From JADJPO01 sp963724535 (lineage in GTDB: Bacteria; Actinomycetota; Actinomycetes; Actinomycetales; Kineosporiaceae): a stretch of DNA of 64,000 bases. Positions within the stretch are counted from its first letter, which is position 1; the number at the start of each line of letters is the position of its first letter. This document shows, one piece after another, positions 58,071 through 64,000 of this stretch. The stretch is taken from positions 310,001-374,000 of the forward strand of contig CAVRVD010000015.1 in NCBI GenBank assembly GCA_963724535.1. Direction: 5' to 3'. Below the pieces are notes generated by a model. It was given only the letters and a program-made list of their open reading frames with translations. It had not been told where the DNA came from and did not search any database. A program made the position numbers and the translations under genes.

Positions 58071-58499
58071 TCACCCGGAGACGGCGGCCAGTGCCCCTAC
58101 CTGGGTCAGCAGGCCGAGGAAATCGGCGACCGACCAACGCTCCACGCACCGGCTGTCCCCGAACCGGAGCACGGTGATTCCGGGGATCTCGAAGCTCTTC
58201 CCGGTGCCGGGTACTGCGAGGAAGTCCCCGACGTGCGTCCCCGCGAACCGGAACCGACAGGTGAGGTAGTCCCCGTCGATGTGCATGGCGTCAGTGAGTA
58301 CGTGGGCGTCGGGGAACGCCTCGAAGATCTGCTCGTAGAAGGCCCTGGCCGCCGGCTTAGTCTGCAAGGGTCCCGGCGTGTATCCGTGGAGCACGACGTC
58401 GTCGTCGTAGAGGATCTCGAAATACGCTGCGCGGCGCTGCGGGTCGTTGAAGCACTCGATCGCGGCCATACATGTCTGCTTCATGATCTGCGCATCCAT
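58071..58499 (-). CDS. SnoaL-like ester cyclase-family protein
   Basis: 142 residues, NTF2-like fold. Sequence: ECFNDPQRRAAYFEILYDDD, VVLHGYTPGPLQTKPAARAF, YEQIFEAFPDAHVLTDAMHI, FRFAGTHVGDFLAVPGTGKS. The SnoaL polyketide-cyclase family has many members without known substrate. ATG 58499 lies 8 nt from AGGGG. Divergent from the flavin monooxygenase gene; both may act on one small molecule. Confidence 0.82.
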   Translation of the reverse strand: MDAQIMKQTCMAAIECFNDPQRRAAYFEILYDDDVVLHGYTPGPLQTKPAARAFYEQIFEAFPDAHVLTDAMHIDGDYLTCRFRFAGTHVGDFLAVPGTGKSFEIPGITVLRFGDSRCVERWSVADFLGLLTQVGALAAVSG

Positions 58500-58671
58500 G
58501 GCTGTCACCCCTGTCGTCGGGACGTGTGGTCATCTCTGGTACGTCGCCGCGCCACGCCCCGGATGACGTCATCCGGCCAGGCCGGCGGTGTCGTATCCCA
58601 CCCGAACCCGGAGCCCGATCTCGCGTCGACGTCGGCCCCAGGCGACCCGTTCAGCGTCAGAGGAGACCACC

Positions 58672-60213
58672 ATGCGTTCGCACCTGTCCTCGCAGCCGAT
58701 CCGCCGGCCGGAAGCCGCCGATCCGACGCGGCGCCGGGCCGTCGTCCTGGGCGGAAGCCTCGCCGGCCTGCTCACCGCGCGCGTCCTCGCCGACCACGTG
58801 GACGAGGTCGTCGTCGTTGACCGGGACGACCTCGACTGCGAGCTCACCGGCCCGCGGCGCGGCGTCGCCCAGTCCCGCCACACGCACGGCCTGCTGGTGC
58901 GCGGCACGGACGCGATCGAGAGCATCGTCCCTGGCTTCACCGAGGGTCTCCTCGCCCGGGGCGCGTTGCGGGCCGATGTGTTGGCCCAGAGTCGGTGGCT
59001 GATGTCCGACAACCTCCTGTCCCGTAGGGCACCCGGGCTGGTAGGGCTGCTCGCGTCGCGCACCCTGGTGGAATCCGAGGTCCGCCGACGGGTGGCACCG
59101 TTACCCCAGGTGGTCCTGCTCGGAGGCCACGACATCGTCGGCCTGCGCACGGGTCCGGGCGGCACCGGCGTGGCCGGCGTCGTCCTCACCGCACGACCAC
59201 AGCATCGGGTCGGCCACCAGCCGGACGGGGACAACGACGGGCCGAGACCGGTAGGCGACCTGGCGGCCGACCTCGTCGTCGACGCCACCGGGCGTGGCTC
59301 GAGGGCGCCGCGCTGGCTGGCCGATCTGGGGTACCCGGTCCCCGAGGAGACGCTCGTGGACGCCCACGTCCGGTACATGACCCGCCTGTTCTGCAGCCGA
59401 CACGGCGTGCTCGACGACCTGGACGCCGACATCGTGGGGACCCGGCCGACGTCCGGTCGCGCCGGCGTTGCCCTGCGCCAGGAGGACGGCCTGTGGACGG
59501 TCACCCTTGCCGGGCAGTTCGGTGAACAGCCCCCTGCCGACCTCGAGGGGTTCCGCGCCTTCGCGCACACCCTGCCCACTGCGGGCATCGCGGCCATCGT
59601 CGAGCACTGCGAACCCGTCGGCGAGGGCATGCGGTTCACCTACCCGACCAGCCGCTGGCGGCACTGGGAGGACCTGGACCGGCGCCTCGACGGCCTGGTC
59701 GTCATCGGGGATGCGGTCTGCTCGTTCAACCCGATCTACGGGCAGGGTATGAGCTCGGCCGCACAGCAGGTGCTCGAACTACGGGAACTCCTGCAGGCCA
59801 ACGGAACCCACAACCTCGGCGCCCGGTCGGCGAAGGCCTTCGCCCGCGTCGTCGCGACGCCGTGGGCGCTCGCGACCGGCTCCGACCGGCGCTTCCCGGG
59901 CCAACCGGCCAAGCCGCTGACCGAACGACTCCTCGACCACTACCAGGACCGGTTGCTGGAGGTCGCCACCGAGGATCCGATCGTCACGATGGCCTTCGGG
60001 CGAGTGCTCAACCTGCTCGCGCCCCCGCCCAGCCTGCTGGCACCCCCACTCGCCTGGCGGGTCCTCGGCCCGCGCTCACACCGGATCGTCCACCGAGCCC
60101 GAGCCGCTCGGTCGCAACGAGCGACAACCAGCGCAGCACGCCAGAGTTCCAAGCCGACACAGCACGATCCGGGGGTAATCACCGTGTTGAGCTCGCCTCG
60201 ACCGGCCCGTTGA
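58672..60213 (+). CDS. FAD-dependent monooxygenase/oxidoreductase
   Basis: 513 residues, GR2-type flavoprotein. N-terminal dinucleotide site RRAVVLGGSLAGLLTARVLA with DEVVVVDRDDL; second motif ADLVVDATGRGSRAPRWLAD; FAD motif GLVVIGDAVCSFNPIYGQGM. Resembles FAD-binding monooxygenases and geranylgeranyl-reductase relatives; substrate unknown. ATG 58672 follows GAGGAG; the open frame extends upstream but is not protein-like. Its 3' end overlaps the converging cyclase-like gene by 35 nt. Confidence 0.82.
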   Translation: MRSHLSSQPIRRPEAADPTRRRAVVLGGSLAGLLTARVLADHVDEVVVVDRDDLDCELTGPRRGVAQSRHTHGLLVRGTDAIESIVPGFTEGLLARGALRADVLAQSRWLMSDNLLSRRAPGLVGLLASRTLVESEVRRRVAPLPQVVLLGGHDIVGLRTGPGGTGVAGVVLTARPQHRVGHQPDGDNDGPRPVGDLAADLVVDATGRGSRAPRWLADLGYPVPEETLVDAHVRYMTRLFCSRHGVLDDLDADIVGTRPTSGRAGVALRQEDGLWTVTLAGQFGEQPPADLEGFRAFAHTLPTAGIAAIVEHCEPVGEGMRFTYPTSRWRHWEDLDRRLDGLVVIGDAVCSFNPIYGQGMSSAAQQVLELRELLQANGTHNLGARSAKAFARVVATPWALATGSDRRFPGQPAKPLTERLLDHYQDRLLEVATEDPIVTMAFGRVLNLLAPPPSLLAPPLAWRVLGPRSHRIVHRARAARSQRATTSAARQSSKPTQHDPGVITVLSSPRPAR

Positions 60214-62305
60214 GCACGTGGGCATCGATGTCGTCGGCCAAGGCAGGAAGCTCCTCGGTCGGCCCGGTGTCCCAGTCCCGACCGAGTCGCTCGACCACGC
60301 TCGCATCGACGAGTACCTGTCCGGGCTGCGCCAGCGAGGCGAGCGTGACCGCTCTGCCGGGCGGGTCGCCCCACACACCGAAGGAGAGCTGCAGGCTGCC
60401 GAGCACGCCGGTGGCCACGTCGCCGGCCGACATCCCTGCGCGAGCGGTCAAGGTCAGCCCGAACTCGGCGCCGACCTCGGCGACGATCTGCAGTGCGGCG
60501 AGCACGAACTGCGCTGCGTCGTCGGTCCGGGGATCCTCCTGGTCGAGCCCGACGAGGTACAGCGAGCTCCCCGACGAGCGCTGCACGCGCTCGGCGCCGT
60601 ATCGCTCGATCAGTGTGTCGACTTCCTCGATCAGCCGGTCGGTGATCTCCAGCGCCAGGTCCTGGTCCGCGCCAGCGGCTTCCGGGATCCCGTCGACCGT
60701 GACCGCGATGGCGGTCGCGGTGTCGAAGATGTCCTCGATCGCTTGCTCCCCCCGCCGGACCCGGTCGACCAGACGGGCCGGTACCGCGGCGCTCAGCATA
60801 TCGATGATGCGTTGCTCCTCGTCGACGATCGCCTGCTCCCGTGCTGCGAGTTGACGGGCGACGCTCCCGAGCTGCCGTCCGACGTCGCCGAGCTCATTGC
60901 GGCCGAGATCCTCCACCTCGGTGTCGAGGTTCCCGTCGGCGATGCGCGCCGCAGCCCCGACGAGCGTCTGGGCCGGCTGCGTGAGGGTACGGGCGAGGAG
61001 CCATCCGATGGCAGCGATGAGCGGGAGCAGGATCGCCAGGACGACGAGGATCCCCCGGAGCACCGAGTTGAGCGCCGCCTCGGATTCGGACGTGTCCTGT
61101 TCGACGATCACGGCCCAGTCCACCCCGCTGAGCTGCGCGGGAGCGGATGCGGCACGCGTCTCGGTGCCGAGGTAGTTCGTGACCGGACCGGCGAACTCGT
61201 CGCCGTTCAGCGCCGCCGCGACCGCCGCGTTGTCGACCCTCTGGATAAGGACCGGTGAGCCGACCGTCCGGATCACGTCGGCGGCGGCTGGATCGCCGTA
61301 CCGGTCGACGTAGCGACGGAGGTAGCCTTCGGGGTCCTCGATCCAGGTCCTCGACTCAGAACGCAGGGTCCCGTCGGCGCCGACGACGTAGGCCTCCCCG
61401 GTGTCGTCCAGCCCGAGCAGCTTCCATTCCTGTCCGGCGGTCATCAGGGCGTTCAGCGCGCTGATCGGCAACTCGGCGACGATCGCCCCGACGACGTTGG
61501 AGCCCGAACGAACGGCCGCCGAGACGAAGACGACGGGCGCGCCGGCGGTCGGGATGTAGAACACCGCGTCGGACAGCAGTGCGTCACCGACGGCGATGCC
61601 GCTCAGCTGATCGAGTGCCGGCCCGATCCCCCTGACGTTCTCGAAGTCGACGGGGGGCCAAGTCAACCCGTCGGTGCCGAGCTCGATCCGCTTCTTGACC
61701 GAGTAGACGACCTGGCGGGTCTCGGCGTCGACCAGAATCAGGTCGGAGAACCCGCTGGCCCCCATCAGTTCCCGGAGCAGCGGATGATGGGTGGCGTGGG
61801 CGGCGCTGTACCCCGACCCGTCGCCGGCGTCGTCGAGCAGGTCACGTTCGTCGAACCCGTTCGGGTTGTCCGCGATGTAGTGCTGCTGGAGATAGCGCCC
61901 CGCGGTGGACGTCGGGGCCAGCTCCGCTGCCGGGATGTCGGCCCCGGCCGCGACGAACGGCGGCAGGAACTCCCTGTCGTAGATCGCGACGAGCCCGGCC
62001 ACCTGTCCGGGGGTGATCTCCTCGTCGAGCTGCCCGTACTCGGTCGAGAGCTCGACGACAGCAGCGGCGACGCTCGGATTGGCGGCGAGTGTCGACACCT
62101 GCGATTCGATCCGGTCGACGCCGTTCTGGAGGGCTTCGATCCGGCCGTCGCGGATGCCGTTGAGCTGGGAGGCGATGCTGTCGTCGATCAGTAGTCGGGC
62201 GAAGGCGTAGTTCACCGCCGAGAGCAGCAGCACCGAGACCAGCGTGACCCCGACGAGTGCGAGCGTCAGACGCCGCCTCAGGCCCGTGTTCCGCGCCCCG
62301 CTCAC
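60179..62305 (-). CDS. dCache-HAMP-cyclase-like sensor
   Basis: 708 residues. TM1 LTLALVGVTLVSVLLLSAVN; extracytoplasmic dCache-like sensor about 40-370 (LMGASGFSDLILVDAETRQV, GLDDTGEAYVVGADGTLRSE); TM2 LRGILVVLAILLPLIAAIGW; HAMP; class III cyclase domain. The cyclase site looks degraded: the first metal Asp may be the D of AVTVDGI, but the usual G-D before the second strand is S-S-G-S-S and the Asn of G-D-x-V-N is lost (WGDPPGRAVTLAS). Probably a cyclase-fold signalling relay rather than an enzyme. GTG 62305 overlaps the channel gene stop by GTGA. Confidence 0.72.
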   Translation of the reverse strand: MSGARNTGLRRRLTLALVGVTLVSVLLLSAVNYAFARLLIDDSIASQLNGIRDGRIEALQNGVDRIESQVSTLAANPSVAAAVVELSTEYGQLDEEITPGQVAGLVAIYDREFLPPFVAAGADIPAAELAPTSTAGRYLQQHYIADNPNGFDERDLLDDAGDGSGYSAAHATHHPLLRELMGASGFSDLILVDAETRQVVYSVKKRIELGTDGLTWPPVDFENVRGIGPALDQLSGIAVGDALLSDAVFYIPTAGAPVVFVSAAVRSGSNVVGAIVAELPISALNALMTAGQEWKLLGLDDTGEAYVVGADGTLRSESRTWIEDPEGYLRRYVDRYGDPAAADVIRTVGSPVLIQRVDNAAVAAALNGDEFAGPVTNYLGTETRAASAPAQLSGVDWAVIVEQDTSESEAALNSVLRGILVVLAILLPLIAAIGWLLARTLTQPAQTLVGAAARIADGNLDTEVEDLGRNELGDVGRQLGSVARQLAAREQAIVDEEQRIIDMLSAAVPARLVDRVRRGEQAIEDIFDTATAIAVTVDGIPEAAGADQDLALEITDRLIEEVDTLIERYGAERVQRSSGSSLYLVGLDQEDPRTDDAAQFVLAALQIVAEVGAEFGLTLTARAGMSAGDVATGVLGSLQLSFGVWGDPPGRAVTLASLAQPGQVLVDASVVERLGRDWDTGPTEELPALADDIDAHVLNGPVEASSTR

Positions 62306-63835
62306 GCGGCGCCGTCCGTGCTCGCCGATTCGGCCCGGACCGGCGCGGGTGTGCGTGCGGCGTCGACGGCGTTGCCGGCGATTCGTCGGAGCGTGCGATC
62401 GATCCGCCGCCGCCGGGTCACCGCGAGCTGGTCGAGCAGCCTGGCGAGATCGGGCGCCAGCGCGATGGCGCGGGCGGCGGCGTCGGGCGGGATCCGGACG
62501 AGTTCGCAGTCGGTCACGGCGACGAAGCAGCGGAGCGCCCGAGCGGTCCGAGTCTGGCGCATCGTCGAGCACCCCGATCAGCTCACCGGGCTCGAGGTCG
62601 AGCACGCCGACATCGTCATCGGGTCGACGGAGCATCAGGCGCGCCCGTCCCCGATAGATCACGAACAGGTCGCGGCGCCCGCTCCCGGCGACGATCGTCT
62701 CACCCTGCTGGTACTGGTCGATCGATGCGCTGGCTGCCAGGTGGTCGAGCACGTCGTCGTCGAGATCGGCGATGAGCGGCGCATCGACGAGACGCCGGCG
62801 TGCGTCGGTGGCGGTGAGCTGGCTCTCGATCGCGGTCCTGGCCCCGTCGAACAGGTAGAGGTCCTGGGCGGGGTTGGGCAGGGGGACACCGTGCCGGTAC
62901 GAGAGGTACCAGACCAGCGCGCCGAAGTCCGCCCTGACGAGGGGAGCGATCGAGTAGTCGTCGATCCACATGTAGGTCTGGTAGTCGACGACCGGGTCGG
63001 CGATCTGCGAGACGACCACCAGCGGCGGCGGATCCTCGACGACTCCCGAGGTGGAGCGGGCGGCGTCGAGCAGCATCGCCTTGGCGGCGGTCGGCGGGGC
63101 GCTCCGCTCGATCTGCACCGGCACCATCACCCGGTGCAGTCTGCTCGGGCGGTCGTAGTTGGTGATCGTCGCACTCGCCAGCTGGCCGTTGGGGATCACC
63201 ACCAGGTCGCCGTTGCGGTTCTGGATCCGGGTCGCCCGCCAGTTCACGTCGACGACTCGGCCTTCGACGTCCTCGGACTCGATCCAGTCGCCGGGACTGA
63301 ACGGCTGGTCGGCGAGCAGGGTGAATCCGGATGCGATACCGCTCAACGTGTCCTGGAGGGCGAAGGAGATGACCAGCGACGTGACGCCGAGCGCGGTGAG
63401 CGCCGCCGACAGGTCGACATCCCAGACCCCGGCGATCAGAAGCCATGCGGTCGCCAGGACGACCAGCAAGCGGGGCAGCGCGAGCAGCAGCCGGGGGATC
63501 GGGCGTCGCCCGGTTCGGCGCGGTTGGTCGGTCAGCGACGCGACGACGACCCGGAGCGCGGACATCGCCGCCGTTGCGCCGGCCAACAGGATGGCGCTGC
63601 CGAGCAGGCGGAGGAAGGGGTTGCCCGTGTCGACGCTGAACAGGGCGCGGGCGAGGACCCACACGGTCAGCAGCGGGACCACCCAGACCCGCACGGTGGA
63701 GACGGCGTTCTTGAACGGCGAGTCCCGCTGGCGGAGGCGTTCCTCGAACTCGCCGGCGCCGATGATCAGCAACGGGAGGAGGACGATGAGCAGCCCGGCC
63801 CACGCCGAGTTGGAATCTCGGAAGAGGTCGGTCAT
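62302..63835 (-). pseudogene. MscS channel with cyclic-nucleotide-binding domain, frameshifted
   Basis: N-terminal half: about four helices and the MscS core (LTALGVTSLVISFALQDTLS, GIASGFTLLADQPFSPGDWI, VVDVNWRATRIQNRNGDLVV, IPNGQLASATITNYDRP). C-terminal cNMP-binding domain: IDQYQQGETIVAGSGRRDLF, VIYRGRARLML, LEPGELIGVLDDAPDSDRS. After that, removing one G from the GGG at 62538-62540 continues the domain as ALRCFVAVTDCELVRIPPDA and ends at 62302 with a GTGA overlap to the next gene. As written, the frame instead runs on into the cyclase-like gene. Could be mutation or sequencing error. An MscS-cNMP channel would gate on cyclic nucleotides. Confidence 0.75.
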
Positions 63836-64000
63836 CGGGCCGGCTCCGCGTCGGGGGTCCGGCCGGTGACGACGCTCGCATCCTGGCCAGCGGTCGCGTC
63901 GTCGTCGGTCTCGAACGTCGGCGGGAGCTGCGCGCGGGTCGAGGCCGACACGAGCACCGTGTTCGGCGCGGCGCGACGAGCGAGATCGGCCGCATGCTGG
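63832..64000 (-). CDS. Adenylate/guanylate cyclase-like protein, C-terminal end only
   Basis: The window edge cuts the gene. Its last 55 residues read AADLARRAAPNTVLVSASTR, AQLPPTFETDDDATAGQDA and end with a TGA that overlaps the channel ATG (ATGA). The first segment matches the end of class III cyclase domains (N-x-A-A-R-L...A-x-P-G-x-V-L-V-S). It heads the channel/sensor operon and could supply the cyclic nucleotide. Confidence 0.55.
   Translation of the reverse strand, partial: QHAADLARRAAPNTVLVSASTRAQLPPTFETDDDATAGQDASVVTGRTPDAEPAR

Noticed and set aside
60179..63835. A natural 1,218-residue channel-cyclase fusion protein
   Set aside because: The middle 90 residues are Arg/Pro-rich nonsense, while the other frame gives a proper cNMP-binding tail ending in a GTGA overlap with the next gene; two genes with an indel is the better reading.

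Overview
The window is very GC-rich and comes from a high-GC actinobacterium. The evidence is start-codon use (many GTG starts), dense ATGA/GTGA/TGATG overlaps, a mycothiol-type enzyme, a 39-codon DLW-39 gene, and probable leaderless promoters (TANNNT box 6-7 nt before the start codon). I cannot name the genus. DLW-39 and tRNA-Ala(TGC) usually lie near gyrA in Actinobacteria, so this is probably origin-proximal chromosome; that is inference.

Accessory region, about 1-11,700. It holds a frameshifted conserved mobile-type gene, an IS21-family end, a MerR/DUF433 antitoxin with a PIN-like toxin, and then a probable genomic island (4121-11712). The island is bounded by a 42-bp exact duplication of the 3' part of tRNA-Ala(TGC) (intact gene 11673-11745, minus strand). 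It carries a second DUF433/PIN pair, a decayed IS1182-type transposase, and what looks like a broken FxS-type (cyclophane RiPP) locus: an HExxH peptide-hydroxylase-like gene, an AAC(3)-like acetyltransferase, a small possible precursor and an FxsT-like NB-ARC/TPR gene. An ISKra4 fragment and deletions cut this locus. No integrase and no FxsB radical-SAM gene are visible.

Region 11.9-24.1 kb. CBS/DUF294 nucleotidyltransferase, DLW-39, a secreted TIM-barrel-like protein, then a minus-strand series: acidic exported protein, sensor kinase, response regulator, two small exported proteins, ApbE, a ferric-reductase-like membrane protein, a NuoF-like flavoprotein and a ferredoxin. It looks like a regulated flavin/iron-sulfur electron-transfer module. 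Two small membrane proteins follow.

Region 24.2-33.7 kb. NagA, MalQ, an AhpD-like protein under a palindromic operator, a disulfide oxidoreductase, a two-subunit sodium/solute symporter, and an ECF sigma factor with its zinc-finger anti-sigma factor.

Region 33.7-43.0 kb. A coupled cluster: CDP-alcohol phosphatidyltransferase, medium-chain dehydrogenase, a PTPS-fold protein without catalytic residues, glycosyltransferase, two methyltransferases, membrane sulfatase-like protein, flippase-like protein, and a GTP cyclohydrolase II-RibD fusion. It reads as a pathway for an unknown pterin/pyrimidine-derived, glycosylated and possibly envelope-linked product, and is the best candidate here for an undescribed system.

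Region 43.1-55.2 kb. A winged-helix regulator divergent from a baeRF3-like protein, a subtilase with a nine-cysteine tract, and a nine-gene V/A-type ATPase operon (H-C-I-K-F-E-A-B-D) ending in a universal stress protein.

Region 55.2-64.0 kb. A truncated antiporter tail/UBP zinc-finger gene, a PRC-barrel-like protein, an ECF sigma factor with a mycothiol-dependent-type protein, a SnoaL-like protein, a flavin monooxygenase-like protein, and a cyclic-nucleotide group: dCache-HAMP-cyclase-like protein, MscS channel with a cNMP-binding domain (frameshifted), and a partial cyclase at the window edge.
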